In this document: positions 54,175 to 63,770 of the stretch, piece after piece
Numbering within the stretch: the stretch's first letter is position 1
How the letters are laid out: every line of letters starts with the position of its first letter
From: Fimbriimonadaceae bacterium
GTDB lineage: Bacteria; Armatimonadota; Fimbriimonadia; Fimbriimonadales; Fimbriimonadaceae
DNA length: 64,000 nt
Assembly: GCA_020847855.1 (NCBI GenBank)
Contig: JADLBH010000029.1
Span: forward strand, 1-64,000
Direction of reading: 5' to 3'
Position numbers and translations under genes: made by a program
Notes under the pieces: generated by a model
Database searches by the model: none
Told to the model about the DNA's origin: nothing
Seen by the model: only the letters and a program-made list of their open reading frames with translations

Positions 54175-55097
54175 CTAGCCAACTGGCCTTCTCGTTGGGA
54201 AAGCGTCGCAGCGAGGCCCTCGCGAAGTCCGATTCTCGGCTCGTAACCGAGCAGCCGTCTTGCGAGCGTCAGATCGGGTTTCCGTTGCCGTGGATCGTCA
54301 GGCGCGGCTGGGACGTGGACGATCGGACTCTCAGAGCCTGTGGCTTGGATCACTGCCTCCGCCAGTTCGAGGATCGTGACCTCCTCGTCGTTGCCTAGAT
54401 TCAGAGGGGATGCGTAGCCAGACTCCATGAGCGCGATCACCCCGGCCACCACATCCGCAACATAGGCGAAGGATCGGGTTTGGAGCCCGTCCCCTTGGAC
54501 CGGGATGGGTTCGCGGCGCAGGGCGTGGTCAAGAAACGTAGGCACCGCCCGGCCATCGTCGCGCCTCATCCTTGGGCCATAGGTGTTGAAGATGCGCACG
54601 ATGCCGGCGTCCGACCCGTACTGTAGGGCGAAGGCTCGGGTAAGCGCCTCGGAAAACCGTTTCGACTCGTCGTAGCAAGAGCGCGGCCCCACCGGGTTCG
54701 TGTTGCCCCAGTAGCTTTCGGGCTGGGGGCTCACCAAGGGGTCGCCGTAGACCTCGCTGGTCGAAGCCATGACGATCCTGGCCCCTTTCTCCTTGGCGAG
54801 GTGCAGTGCGTTCCAAGCTCCGAGAGAGTTGGCTGCGGCGACGGCGACCGGGACCCTTGCGAAGTCTCTCGGCGAAGCGGGGCTCGCGAAGTGGAAGATT
54901 CGATCCACCTTGCCCTCGACATAGATCGGGTTGGCAACGTCCACGGTCAGCCGTGTGAGCCCCGGTCGTGCGGGGAGGTTGTCCCACCTTCCGGTGGAAA
55001 GGTTGTCCATCGCTACGATCTCGTGTCCTGCCAAATGGAGCGCGTCGCAAAGGTGAGAGCCTAGGAAGCCTGCCGCACCGGTTACAACGATTCGCAT
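54171..55097 (-). CDS. NAD-dependent sugar-nucleotide epimerase/decarboxylase
   Basis: A 308-residue extended SDR enzyme similar to UDP-glucuronate decarboxylase. It has the Rossmann GAAGFLGSHLCDAL, the cofactor-stabilising DNLSTGR, the FHFASPASP block, the catalytic Ser/Thr of STSEVYGDP and YxxxK as SCYDESKRFSE, and the RIFNTYGPRM signature. These match the UXS group closely (ASPASP, TYGPRM). It would supply UDP-xylose or a related sugar for surface glycans. Confidence 0.9.
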   Translation of the reverse strand: MRIVVTGAAGFLGSHLCDALHLAGHEIVAMDNLSTGRWDNLPARPGLTRLTVDVANPIYVEGKVDRIFHFASPASPRDFARVPVAVAAANSLGAWNALHLAKEKGARIVMASTSEVYGDPLVSPQPESYWGNTNPVGPRSCYDESKRFSEALTRAFALQYGSDAGIVRIFNTYGPRMRRDDGRAVPTFLDHALRREPIPVQGDGLQTRSFAYVADVVAGVIALMESGYASPLNLGNDEEVTILELAEAVIQATGSESPIVHVPAAPDDPRQRKPDLTLARRLLGYEPRIGLREGLAATLSQREGQLAS

Positions 55098-55144
55098 GAT
55101 CGGCCCTGTAGCCTCAAGACGTCCAAAGACATACTATGCGTCTC

Positions 55145-55771
55145 ATGCAGGTTCGCGCGGTTGCGCTGGACATCGGGGGAGTGATGGTGCGTATCGCCCG
55201 CACCTGGACTGAGGCGGCGGCTCATGCCGGGGTTGCCGTAGAAGGAGGCGAAAGACCTTTCTCCGAGTTCGAGGAGTTTGAGGCCTACCAGGTCGGGGAT
55301 CTGCCGGAAGACCAGTATCTCTGGGCGCTTGCGCGCAAGCTCGGCACGGATCTCCAGGGCGCGGCGTTGGTACACCGCCACATCCTACAGGAGGTGTCGC
55401 CAGGTGCCGAGCAGCTGGTCGAGGAGTTGGAGGGCCTTGGCATCGTATGCGGCTGCCTCTCGAACACGAACGCTCTGCACTGGCGGATTCTGGTCGAGGA
55501 TGGGAGCTACCCAGCCCTTGCCCGGCTCTCGGTCAAGGTTGGGTCTCACGTGGCTCGGACTGCGAAGCCGGAACCTGAGATCTATCGGCTCTTCGAACGG
55601 CAGGCCGGGGCTTGTGCGGGCGCGGTAGCGTACTTTGACGACGTAGAGGAGTATGTTTTGGGCGGCAAGGCGATGGGCTGGCAAGTCGCTCGGGTTGTGC
55701 CGGGCGCTGATCCCATCGGGCAAGTCCGCTCCCACCTTCTCGACTACGGTGTCCCTTTGCGGACGGCTTGA
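55145..55771 (+). CDS. HAD-superfamily hydrolase
   Basis: A 208-residue HAD subfamily IA phosphatase-like protein. Motif I is ALDIGGVMV, motif II CLSNTN, motif III the lysine in RTAKPEPEIYRLF and motif IV YFDDVEEY. The substrate is unknown. ATG at 55145 was chosen over one at 55136 because TACTAT (55132-55137) lies 7 nt before it, the spacing seen for leaderless genes here, and because VRAVALDIGG then begins as in the family. The aptly short gap to the next gene includes a separate promoter. Confidence 0.85.
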   Translation: MQVRAVALDIGGVMVRIARTWTEAAAHAGVAVEGGERPFSEFEEFEAYQVGDLPEDQYLWALARKLGTDLQGAALVHRHILQEVSPGAEQLVEELEGLGIVCGCLSNTNALHWRILVEDGSYPALARLSVKVGSHVARTAKPEPEIYRLFERQAGACAGAVAYFDDVEEYVLGGKAMGWQVARVVPGADPIGQVRSHLLDYGVPLRTA

Positions 55772-55797
55772 CATAGCCGGGCCCACCGCCGTAACCT
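55768..55797 (+). promoter_or_regulatory. promoter of the TIM-barrel gene at 55804
   Basis: TTGACA (55768-55773) and TAACCT (55792-55797) are 18 nt apart, and 6 nt separate the -10 box from the ATG. The -35 box overlaps the stop of the HAD gene. Layout matches the ArsR-DinB promoter. Confidence 0.65.
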
Positions 55798-55803
55798 GCG
55801 GGC

Positions 55804-56934
55804 ATGCGGCTCGATCCGGCAATTCTCCTTGACGTAGAATCCCAGTTCGGCAGGTACCTGGAAGGCGAGGATGTCCGGGCCTTTCTGGACCACTTCGGCA
55901 TTCACATCGCCGCTGGGCATTGGTGCGCGGGCGAGTTCTTCGACCGCTTCGCCCCTGGCGGCTATAACGCGGACCAACCCGGATTCGATCGAAGCGAGGA
56001 GGCGCAGGTGGCGCGGATCGCTAAGGCGGGCATCGAGGGCGTCGAGTGGCACGAGGTCGTTTTTCTCGACGCTCACGGTGGGAAAGACCCATCGAGGGTC
56101 GGCTCGATCATGGGCGCCATGAAGGAGCACGGGGTCGTGCCCACGAACATGAACTTCAACACATGGAGCAATCCGAAGTACAAGTTCGGAGGCCTGACCC
56201 ATCCCGATCCGGGGATTCGGCGGGATGCGCTCGCGCAAACGCTCCTGGGGGTGGAGATCGCCAAGGAGATCGGCTGTGGCAGTTGCAATATCTGGCCGGG
56301 CTCCGATGGCTGGGACTACCACTTCGAAGTGGACTACGGGAAGCGCCTGAACTGGTTCATCGAAGGCTGCGCCGAGCTCGCCCGCAAGTGCGACTCACTG
56401 GGGTTGAAGTTCGGCACGGAGCCGAAGCAGTACGAGCCTAGGGAGGGCAACATGATCTGCAATACCGTCGCCAAGGCCGCCCTGGTCGCCCAGGAGGTCA
56501 ACCGTATGGTGGGTAAGACCGTGATGGGGGTTGTTATTGACTACGGGCACGAGCAGATGGCCGGGAACACTCCAGCGGACTCGCTCTACGTCCTTCAACG
56601 CTTCGGCGTGCCGATTGCGAACTTCCACATCAATGGCGCGAAGTACAACGCCAACGACGAGGACCGGATCGCGGGCACGGACGATATCTGGCGCCTTGCG
56701 GAGTTTTGCTATGCCGCCGCTGACACCGGCTACGATGGTTGGTTCGGGCTCGACCAGTTCACCTATCGCACCGAACAGACCGTCTCCATGGAACTCTCCG
56801 TCGAGTTTTTTGCGAACTGCATGAAGAAGGCGCTCACAATCTTCGCCCGACGGGACGACCTCCAAGCCGCGCAGGCGACGGGGGACGCGATCCGAACCAT
56901 CCAATTGGTGAAGCGGGCGATCTATTCGGGCTAG
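55804..56934 (+). CDS. xylose isomerase-like TIM-barrel protein
   Basis: A 376-residue barrel related to sugar isomerases. Visible blocks are HWCAGEFFDRFAPGGYN, GIEGVEWHEVVFLDAHGG, NIWPGSDGWDYHFEVDYGKR, FGTEPKQYEPREGN, GVVIDYGHEQMAG and WFGLDQFTYRTEQ, with Glu/Asp/His metal ligands as in XylA and L-rhamnose isomerase families. Length and the PGSDGWDY motif point to a xylose-isomerase-like enzyme whose sugar is unsettled. The stop shares CTAG with the converging propeller gene. Confidence 0.87.
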   Translation: MRLDPAILLDVESQFGRYLEGEDVRAFLDHFGIHIAAGHWCAGEFFDRFAPGGYNADQPGFDRSEEAQVARIAKAGIEGVEWHEVVFLDAHGGKDPSRVGSIMGAMKEHGVVPTNMNFNTWSNPKYKFGGLTHPDPGIRRDALAQTLLGVEIAKEIGCGSCNIWPGSDGWDYHFEVDYGKRLNWFIEGCAELARKCDSLGLKFGTEPKQYEPREGNMICNTVAKAALVAQEVNRMVGKTVMGVVIDYGHEQMAGNTPADSLYVLQRFGVPIANFHINGAKYNANDEDRIAGTDDIWRLAEFCYAAADTGYDGWFGLDQFTYRTEQTVSMELSVEFFANCMKKALTIFARRDDLQAAQATGDAIRTIQLVKRAIYSG

Positions 56935-58214
56935 CCGTATCGGTACGCGCCGTATGGCGTGAGTACGAAGAGCCCGTCGTCCGCCAGTGCGAAACCCGTC
57001 GTCTCCGTGTCGTCCGGGCCGATCCGCTCCCATTCGCCAAGGCGGTTGGCCCAGGCGCCGTCGTTGCCACCGATCACGAGCGTACCGTGCCATACCGCCA
57101 AATGGTTGATGGAGCGCGTGGGGACGGAGACCGCTTCTGCCCGATCTCCGTTGAGTCGGCTGAGCCCGCCGTTCGATGTTCCCACGTAGACCGTTCCGGC
57201 GAGCGTCGCGAGCGAAGTGACCCAAGTATCCTTGAGGCCCTGGAGAAGCCCGATGTTCTCGATCCCGGTTTTGGAGGTGCGAAACACTCCCGACGACTGG
57301 GTGCCGATGAATGTTCCTTCCGCACCGGCGAGCATCGCGGTCACGACCTCGCCTCGCAAAGTCTCTGGCCTCGTTTCAGTGGTCGTCTTGGACGACTTCT
57401 CGACCCAGCCTCCGATCCCGCCGAAGAGCAGGTTCCCGCAAACGGAGAGTACGGATGTCCAGGGCCGCTTCGCCGCGCCGAAGAGGACGTCGTCGTATCG
57501 CTTGCCCGTAGACAGATCCAGCTTGTCCACCGAGCCGTCCCCGAACAGCACCCAGGCTGCCCCGGCGAACTGCGACACCTGGCGCACGGGCCGTTGGTCG
57601 AGCGACCTCCAGTTCCCCGGTTCTCCGTCCCACAGACCTTCGGGCCCACCGATCAGCCACTTCCGACCGAGGATCGCCAAGCCGTGGAGACGTTGCGTCG
57701 GGAGCGTGGAGGGTAGTTTCTCGCGAATCCAGCCGGAAGGTCCCTCGCTCCAAAGGCCTGCCGAAGTACCTGCCCAGAGCCGATCGCGGTACCACAGGAG
57801 CGCATAGACCTTCTCGGCGGGCGGGGCCGGCCTATTGCCGCTCGGGCAGATGAGGAAGCGGCTCGCCAGGAGCGACTCGACGCGGCCGTGAGGGGTGTCT
57901 CAGGCTACCGTGTCGCCCTTCGCCCCGAGAGTCGAGGCCCCCACCTCCACCCATCTCGAGCCCTGCACCCGCATTACGTTGCCCGACGGTGTCGTAACCG
58001 CCCCTTTGTCATAGAGAATCACCGAGCAAGGGAGTCGAGGTTCCACCTCAAACCATTCGCTCTGCCTTTGTTCGAGCAGGCCCCCACCAGTACCGGCGAG
58101 AAGAGTCCCCTGGTGTTCCCCGAGCCATCGGACCTCCTCGTGGCAGGCGTAGGTTGCCGTCTGCGCAGGTACCGGAACCCCGATCACGCCGAGCGCTATG
58201 CACGTGGCGAACAA
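56931..58214 (-). pseudogene. exported beta-propeller protein split by an in-frame TGA
   Basis: A single reading frame of 428 codons is broken only by TGA at 57900-57902. The 5' part (TTG start at 58214, after a strong GGGGAGG) encodes a signal peptide and the first blades (GTLLAGTGGGLLEQRQSEWF). The 3' part continues without a gap (DTPHGRVESLLASRFL, RLWAGTSAGLWSEGPSGW, KWLIGGPEGLWDGEPGNW, GTVYVGTSNGGLSRL). The repeated G-T-x-x-G-L blades on both sides show one propeller. If the TGA is a true stop, only 104 residues are made; an internal ATG at 57680 could allow a 249-residue piece. The TTG overlaps the end of the VIT gene. Confidence 0.7.
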
Positions 58215-59788
58215 GCAAGCCTCCCCTTGTTCGATGCCCTGTCCTTGACGAGGACGAAGGCTACGGTTTCCGCTTTGCCGATCTCGGCCGAGTAGACCCC
58301 CGGCTCGGTCTCTGAGAGGACGAGCCGCTTGCCCGTGGCCGTATAGGCCTCGACCAAGGCCAATCCCGACTCGGAGGTGACCACGAGAGAATCCCCCCTC
58401 CAGGAGGCGAGCCCTGTCGGTGCCGTGCGGTCCACATGGTAGACGACAGACTCTTCGCGGCGGCTGCCGTCCTTTCGCACGACGACGATCCTTACCTTGT
58501 AGCTGCCTTCCGGGGCGTCGGCCGGGATCTCGAAGTTCACGGTCCACCACCCGTCCCCGAGGGCGCGGAGGGCGAGCACGCGGCCGTCCGGAAGAACCGC
58601 GAGGACCTTCTCCGCGTCTCGCGCAGCGAACATGATCTGGGGGTCTCCCCCTCGACTCCGGTCCCAGTTCACTTGGGGAGGCAAGGACCCGCCCCCTCCA
58701 CGTTGGGCAGCGAGCCGATTTCGGCGCTCGGCCTTAGCCTTCTCGGCACGCAGCTGGGCAAGGAACTCCTTGCGCTTCTCATCGAAGAGCTTCCTTTCGG
58801 TGCTCGGGACGGCGAGCAACGCGGTGGATTGGCTCGGCACTTGATACTTCAAGCTGAAGTCCAGGAGCTTTCCTGGGGTACCGTTCACGATCTCCGCCTG
58901 GGCCCAGACTTTTGCGACATCATTGCCGGGCGTGATTTTGCCGAGCCCGACCGTGACCGCGTTGTTCGCCTGGTGGACCGTAAGCGTCGGGCCGGTCGCG
59001 ATCCCCGAGAAACGGACGATGGAAGGATCCATCTGGCTGTTCTGACTGCTCCCTACGGAATGAAACCGCCGAAGTCCGGTGATCCTGGGGATCCCGCGTC
59101 CCAAAGCCCCCATCGCAATGCCGGCGACGTAGACGTTCCCGTCCTTCCAGCGCTCGGCCACGACGTTCACGTAGATGTCGTTCTGGAGATTGACGACCTT
59201 TCGGTCCACCGTGATGGCTGCTCGCCAGTCGGACGTGATCACCGGCCTTCCGCCGCCGTCAATTTTCCACGCCTTTTCCACTTCGGGAGATCCGTCCGGC
59301 CAACCGGGCGGGGAGAGGTGCATCCGATCGTATTCCATTTCCAGGTAGCTGATCGAAGTGAGCTGGATTCGGAGCGGGTACCCGACGGCCAAGGGGTAGA
59401 TCTGGGCATGGAACGACTCGTTGGAGGTCATCTCCATGATCCCAGGGTCGCGGTTGCGCGAGGTGATCGCGGTGTAGATGAACCATGCCATCTGCTTGTC
59501 CATGAGGACCCCAGGCACGAACTCGTCCTTGTACCAGTACCCAAACGCACCGAGCACCCCACCGGTCGGGAGCGAGAAGTTGAACGAGGCCTCTGTGAGC
59601 CGAGTGTAGGGGTTGTCAAAGAGGTAGGTGGTCGTCGTCTTGACGAGAGGGCCGCGCACGACGCTGTACGCATGGACCTTCTTGAGCTGGAAGCTTGCAC
59701 CGGTGTCGCGGTTATAGACCGAGGTCAGGTTTTGTGCAGGGGCGGTAGTGGCGATGGCTGCGAGAAGGGCGAGAGCAAGATTCCGCAT
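58196..59788 (-). CDS. exported VIT-domain protein
   Basis: A 530-residue secreted protein with a signal peptide (LALALLAAIATTAPAQ). The next 120 residues form a VIT (vault/inter-alpha-trypsin) domain: VHAYSVVRGPLVKTTTTYLF, NPYTRLTEASFNFSLPTGG, and YPLRIQLTSISYLE. A von Willebrand A domain, often paired with VIT, is not evident; instead there is a charged linker (about 360-400) and an Ig-like C-terminal part (GSYKVRIVVVRKDGS, ASWRGDSLVVTSESG). Probably a surface or periplasmic adhesion-type protein. Confidence 0.78.
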   Translation of the reverse strand: MRNLALALLAAIATTAPAQNLTSVYNRDTGASFQLKKVHAYSVVRGPLVKTTTTYLFDNPYTRLTEASFNFSLPTGGVLGAFGYWYKDEFVPGVLMDKQMAWFIYTAITSRNRDPGIMEMTSNESFHAQIYPLAVGYPLRIQLTSISYLEMEYDRMHLSPPGWPDGSPEVEKAWKIDGGGRPVITSDWRAAITVDRKVVNLQNDIYVNVVAERWKDGNVYVAGIAMGALGRGIPRITGLRRFHSVGSSQNSQMDPSIVRFSGIATGPTLTVHQANNAVTVGLGKITPGNDVAKVWAQAEIVNGTPGKLLDFSLKYQVPSQSTALLAVPSTERKLFDEKRKEFLAQLRAEKAKAERRNRLAAQRGGGGSLPPQVNWDRSRGGDPQIMFAARDAEKVLAVLPDGRVLALRALGDGWWTVNFEIPADAPEGSYKVRIVVVRKDGSRREESVVYHVDRTAPTGLASWRGDSLVVTSESGLALVEAYTATGKRLVLSETEPGVYSAEIGKAETVAFVLVKDRASNKGRLACSPRA

Positions 59789-59826
59789 GGGGTCCTCGCT
59801 GGTCTGACGCGCCACTCGGGCCGCGG

Positions 59827-60582
59827 TTACGAGGGAGTCTCTTGTGACCAAATGGTGGCTTGGCGCTCGTGCTCGTCCTTTCGCCCAGCGATACGGTTCA
59901 CCTCGGTGAGGGTGAGTGGAACGAGTGGCGAGCCGGTGGATAGTGCAGCGATGACGATCCTGGCTGCCTTCTCCGCCATCTGGAGCGCCGCAGCAACGAC
60001 TCCGGGGCTCGGCCCAAGCGCGATGGTGCCATGATTCTGGAGCGCGATCATCCGTGGGGGCTCGCCGTGCGCCTCCATCCAGGAGGAGCAACGGGCCGCA
60101 ATCTCGCGAGCGAGAGCGAGGCCAGGATCCACGTACGGAATCCAAAGGGTGGCTGCACCGCAGAGGACGACCTCGTCGGGGAAGAACCGTTGGCGGCACC
60201 TGTCGCGGCCCATCTCGGTACACAAAAGGGCGAGGGTCGCCTCCCCATGGACGTGGCCGACGAACTCGACCCCAGGCAGGCCCAGGAGCCAGGCGTGCAT
60301 GAACGCCTCGACCGAGGGCTTGGGCCCTCGCTGGGACACGAGCAGGCCGTGGACCGCATGGTCGTCCATTGCGGCCCCGCTCGTCACGGCGCGTGAAAGC
60401 GCCTCTCGATCGCAGCGCGCGAAACCGTCTGGACCAATGCCGTGGAGTCGGTGCCCGCTCGCCTTCACCCAAAAGAACGTGCCTTCCGCCCCGCTCGTAT
60501 TGCCTTCGCCAAGGATCGCCAAGCGATATGCCGGGTCACCGACTTCGCAGGAGAGCCGGATCAAATGTTCTAGCACGGACAT
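59827..60582 (-). CDS. class II aldolase/adducin-family protein
   Basis: A 251-residue zinc-dependent aldolase-like protein. The N-terminal GEGNTS motif, KASG, the zinc histidines in GHVHGEA (Gly-His-Val-His) and the final NHG motif as ALQNHGTIALG are all present. Members cleave or epimerise phosphorylated sugars such as L-fuculose or L-ribulose phosphate. The specificity is unclear. ATG at 60582 was chosen, with CAGAAT 6 nt upstream; a TTG at 60603 is the alternative. Confidence 0.87.
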   Translation of the reverse strand: MSVLEHLIRLSCEVGDPAYRLAILGEGNTSGAEGTFFWVKASGHRLHGIGPDGFARCDREALSRAVTSGAAMDDHAVHGLLVSQRGPKPSVEAFMHAWLLGLPGVEFVGHVHGEATLALLCTEMGRDRCRQRFFPDEVVLCGAATLWIPYVDPGLALAREIAARCSSWMEAHGEPPRMIALQNHGTIALGPSPGVVAAALQMAEKAARIVIAALSTGSPLVPLTLTEVNRIAGRKDEHERQATIWSQETPS

Positions 60583-60685
60583 GCCGTGATTCTGGCCGAC
60601 CAAAGACGCTCAATCGCCGACTGGCCCGTAGCTACTGCGAAGGGACGCTGCGGGACAAACGGGTATCGTTTTCCTTGGCCGATCC

Positions 60686-61846
60686 ATGCCGATTTCCCCA
60701 CACCGTACCGTTTCGAGCGACCTCCACGACATCCTGAGCAAGGTTCTCTCCAACACCCGCCTTTCGCGCGAGGACGGGGTGAGGCTCTATCGTCACAAGG
60801 ACCTGACCTCCGTGGGAACTCTGGCTAACCTGGTCCGAGAGCGGTTGCACGGAGCGAGGACGTATTTCGTTCGCAACCAGCACGTGAACTACACGAACAT
60901 CTGCAACAAGTTCTGCAAGTTCTGTTCGTTCTATGCGAAGAAGGGTGGGCCGGACCCCTACGAGATGAGCATCGAGGAGGTTCGCCGCCGCCTCGAATGG
61001 CACCGGGACTCCCTGATCACCGAGGTGCACATGGTGGGCGGGATCAATCCGCGCTTGCCCTATTCGTACTACATGGACCTCGTACGGGCCGTCAAAGACG
61101 CCTTGCCGGGCGTCCATGTGAAGGCGTTCACCGCGATCGAGATCGAGGAGATCGCCCGGGTCGGCAAGGTGAGCCACGAGCAGGCGCTCCGCGATCTGAT
61201 GGAAGCCGGGCTCGACTCGCTGCCCGGTGGAGGGATCGAAGTGCTCAGCGACCGGGTTCACCGCGAGCTGTTCGGCAAGAAGCTCGACGGCGAGGGCTGG
61301 AAGAGCGTGGCCCGGGCGGCTGCGAGGGTCGGACTCACCCAATACGCCACCCTGCTCTATGGCACGATCGAGACCGTCGAGGAGCGGGTTGACCATTTGG
61401 TGCAATTGCGCGAGCTTCAGGACGAGACCGGCCACTTCGTCTGCTTCACGCCGTTGAGTTTCCACCCCGAAGGGACGGAGCTAGAGGACGTCAAGCCGCT
61501 CACAGGCTACACCGACCTGCGGGCGATCGCGGTCTCGCGGCTCATGCTCGACAACTTCGCCCACATTAAGAGCTTTTGGATCATGAACACGCCAGCCGTC
61601 ACCCAGGCCTCACTCTGGTATGGCGCCGACGACGCCGACGGGCTCGTCCACGAGTACGAGATCACCTATAACGAGGGCGAGTTCGGCAACAAGACCCAGG
61701 CTCTGACCTACTCCAACATGGTCGCCATGATTCGGGAGGCTGGCCGAACCCCCATCGAGCGTGACTCGTTGTACCAAGAGATCGTGCGCGAAGGCGCAGA
61801 GCCCCCGCGTGCCCGTTCGCTGACCCCGCTCACGGTTACGGGCTAA
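60686..61846 (+). CDS. mqnE: aminofutalosine synthase MqnE
   Basis: A 386-residue radical SAM enzyme of the futalosine pathway to menaquinone. It joins 3-enolpyruvylbenzoate ether and SAM to make aminofutalosine. The 4Fe-4S cysteines are Cys73, Cys77 and Cys80 in NICNKFCKFCSF. Other matches are HMVGGINPRLPYSYY, KAFTAIEIEEIARVG, LPGGGIEVLSDRVH and FIPLSFHPE-type FTPLSFHPEG. MqnE is preferred over MqnC because of VGGINP and the PGGGIEVLSDR block. No other mqn gene is in view. Confidence 0.95.
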   Translation: MPISPHRTVSSDLHDILSKVLSNTRLSREDGVRLYRHKDLTSVGTLANLVRERLHGARTYFVRNQHVNYTNICNKFCKFCSFYAKKGGPDPYEMSIEEVRRRLEWHRDSLITEVHMVGGINPRLPYSYYMDLVRAVKDALPGVHVKAFTAIEIEEIARVGKVSHEQALRDLMEAGLDSLPGGGIEVLSDRVHRELFGKKLDGEGWKSVARAAARVGLTQYATLLYGTIETVEERVDHLVQLRELQDETGHFVCFTPLSFHPEGTELEDVKPLTGYTDLRAIAVSRLMLDNFAHIKSFWIMNTPAVTQASLWYGADDADGLVHEYEITYNEGEFGNKTQALTYSNMVAMIREAGRTPIERDSLYQEIVREGAEPPRARSLTPLTVTG

Positions 61847-61875
61847 GTCCCGGCCACGCGGGTAACGTGGGGGTC

Positions 61876-62592
61876 TTGACGCGCAAAAAACCTTCCATCG
61901 CCGAGCCGGTCACCGAGCTTCGGCGTATTCCCATTCGCGAGAACGGGGAACCACTCGTCACCTATCTCGACCGTCATCCCAGACTGATCGTAGCGGCCCC
62001 GCGCTGGGACTATACGCGTGCGACCTTTGCTCGGAGATCGGTCGTGGAGATGCTGGTGCGGGCGGCAGACGCCTTGCCCAAGGGCTATGCGATCGCGGTG
62101 ATCGAAGGGTGGCGCCCTCCCTATATCCAACACAGGATGTACATCTCCAACTGGGAGCGGTGGAAGGAGCGGAGACCGGATTGGTCCGACGCGCAGATTC
62201 GGAGGACGGTGAACCGGTACACGGCCCCGATCCACAGCAAAGTGCCTCCCCCTCACTCGACCGGGGGCGCCGTGGACGTGTTGCTCGCTACGCTCGACGG
62301 CGAGGAGCTCGACCACATGAGCCCCTACCAGTTTGGCCAGCACGAGTCCTATCCGTTCGATGCACCCAATCTGAGTGAACCCGCGAGCCAGCATCGGCGA
62401 ATTCTCGGAGAGGCCCTGATCGCGGGCAAGCTCACGAACTACCCCAGTGAGTGGTGGCACTGGTCCTATGGCGACCAGGGCTGGGCCTACCGCAACGGAT
62501 TCGAGGCTGCGATCTACGGCCCAGCGGAGCCAGAGGGCTGGGTTGGTGTCGAGGCCGACATGGTGGACGCGGTGATCAGCCGGTTCCCTTAG
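61876..62592 (+). CDS. D-alanyl-D-alanine dipeptidase-like (VanX/DdpX, M15D)
   Basis: A 238-residue zinc peptidase-like protein. The zinc and catalytic motifs are STGGAVDV (His in PPPHSTGG) and SEWWHWSYGDQGWAY near the C-terminus, as in VanX and the housekeeping dipeptidases that recycle D-Ala-D-Ala. There is no van cluster, so a peptidoglycan recycling role is likely. TTG at 61876 was chosen because TAACGT (61863-61868) sits 7 nt upstream; GTG at 61867 is the alternative. The stop overlaps the converging subtilase by TTAG. Confidence 0.87.
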   Translation: MTRKKPSIAEPVTELRRIPIRENGEPLVTYLDRHPRLIVAAPRWDYTRATFARRSVVEMLVRAADALPKGYAIAVIEGWRPPYIQHRMYISNWERWKERRPDWSDAQIRRTVNRYTAPIHSKVPPPHSTGGAVDVLLATLDGEELDHMSPYQFGQHESYPFDAPNLSEPASQHRRILGEALIAGKLTNYPSEWWHWSYGDQGWAYRNGFEAAIYGPAEPEGWVGVEADMVDAVISRFP

Positions 62593-63770
62593 GGAACGCC
62601 CAGGTGTCGGGCCAAATCGGCGCAGTCCAGCCGGTTGCCGAGTTCGCCATCGTAGTCTGGGTTGAGAGGGTCAATATTCGTGCCGCTTTGCTCGACCTCG
62701 TCTCTTAGGATCACAGGAGGAACCCTGGGCACCGACCTCAGCGCATCGGCAATGGCGCCAGCGACGAGGGGCGACGCAAAGGACGTTCCGCTCCAGATGC
62801 CGATGGTTCCATCCCACCATGCGCTCTTGATCCCGGTCGCGGGAGCTGCCTGCCTCGCCCCTCCGTCCCAATTGCTGAAGGGCGCCTTGATGTCGTTCTG
62901 GTTCACCCCGGTGACCATGACGACCTTGCTGATGTCGGCCGGGTAGTTGGCTCCGCGGTAACCGTTGTTCCCGATTGCGGCAACGACCGTCGTTCCGCGA
63001 TCCTCGGCGTAGTGCATCACATCAGAGAGCGCGGGGATCGCTTGCTCCGAACCAAGGCTGATATTCACGACCTCGCACCCGGCCAGGACGCTACGGGCGA
63101 TCCCTTTGGTGATCGTCCATGCATCGGCTTGGCCGTCGGCATCGGCGACCCGGCAGATCACGAGTTCCGCATAGGGAGCGATCTGAGCGACGAGCCCAGC
63201 GACCATAGAGCCATGGCCCAGTGCCTCGTCGAGCCTGAAGTTTCGGTTGGAATCCACGCCGGTGGGCATGTCCCATGCGTCTGCACGGTCTCGAGCGATA
63301 GGGAATAGGACGGCAACGCGCGAGAGCAGCCAGGGGTTCTGCCTCGAGATACCGGTATCGAGGATGCCGACCCTCACTTTGCGGTCGGTTCCGCGCCACG
63401 GCCTGAGGCTCCACTGGATCTGGGCGAGAAGGTTCGAGTTCTCCCCGTAGATTCCATCGTCAAAGACGGCACCGATCGTGCTGCCCTTCCCTGCGCCGAT
63501 ATGCTCGGGCATCGCGAGCGCCACGTTGTCCTCGCAGAAGCGAACTCGTGGATCGGCCCGCATTTGAAGCTGGACCGCGATCGGGTCGAAGCCTGGCTTC
63601 ACCTCTACCAGGGCGAAGGGTGCGGGCTTGACGATGTCTATCAAGCTCACGGGGTGCGATCGTGCGACCCCGAGAATCTGGCGATAGTCCTGAACCTCTA
63701 CGATGAACCGTGCCCCCGCGTGGGACAGGGCCGAGACCAAGACGAGCAGCGCGACGAGAGACCTTTTCAT
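62589..63770 (-). CDS. secreted subtilisin-like serine protease (S8)
   Basis: A 393-residue subtilase. A signal peptide (SLVALLVLVSALSHAGA) is followed by a short propeptide-like region and the S8 domain with Asp in VGILDTGIS, His in GHGSMVAGL, the oxyanion Asn in AIGNNGYRG and Ser in GTSFASPLVAGA. All catalytic residues are intact. ATG at 63770 overlaps the stop of the CHAT-domain gene as ATGA, so the two proteins are probably made together. Confidence 0.92.
   Translation of the reverse strand: MKRSLVALLVLVSALSHAGARFIVEVQDYRQILGVARSHPVSLIDIVKPAPFALVEVKPGFDPIAVQLQMRADPRVRFCEDNVALAMPEHIGAGKGSTIGAVFDDGIYGENSNLLAQIQWSLRPWRGTDRKVRVGILDTGISRQNPWLLSRVAVLFPIARDRADAWDMPTGVDSNRNFRLDEALGHGSMVAGLVAQIAPYAELVICRVADADGQADAWTITKGIARSVLAGCEVVNISLGSEQAIPALSDVMHYAEDRGTTVVAAIGNNGYRGANYPADISKVVMVTGVNQNDIKAPFSNWDGGARQAAPATGIKSAWWDGTIGIWSGTSFASPLVAGAIADALRSVPRVPPVILRDEVEQSGTNIDPLNPDYDGELGNRLDCADLARHLGVP

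Noticed and set aside
39807..57902. Genome-wide recoding of TGA as a sense codon
   Set aside because: TGA ends many clearly complete genes in the window (for example at 8670-8672 and in all the ATGA and TTGA overlaps), so a general reassignment is excluded; only site-specific readthrough or mutation remains possible.
61876..62592. Vancomycin resistance gene vanX
   Set aside because: The motifs fit the M15D dipeptidases, but there is no vanH, vanA or vanRS nearby; housekeeping dipeptidases of this family are common.
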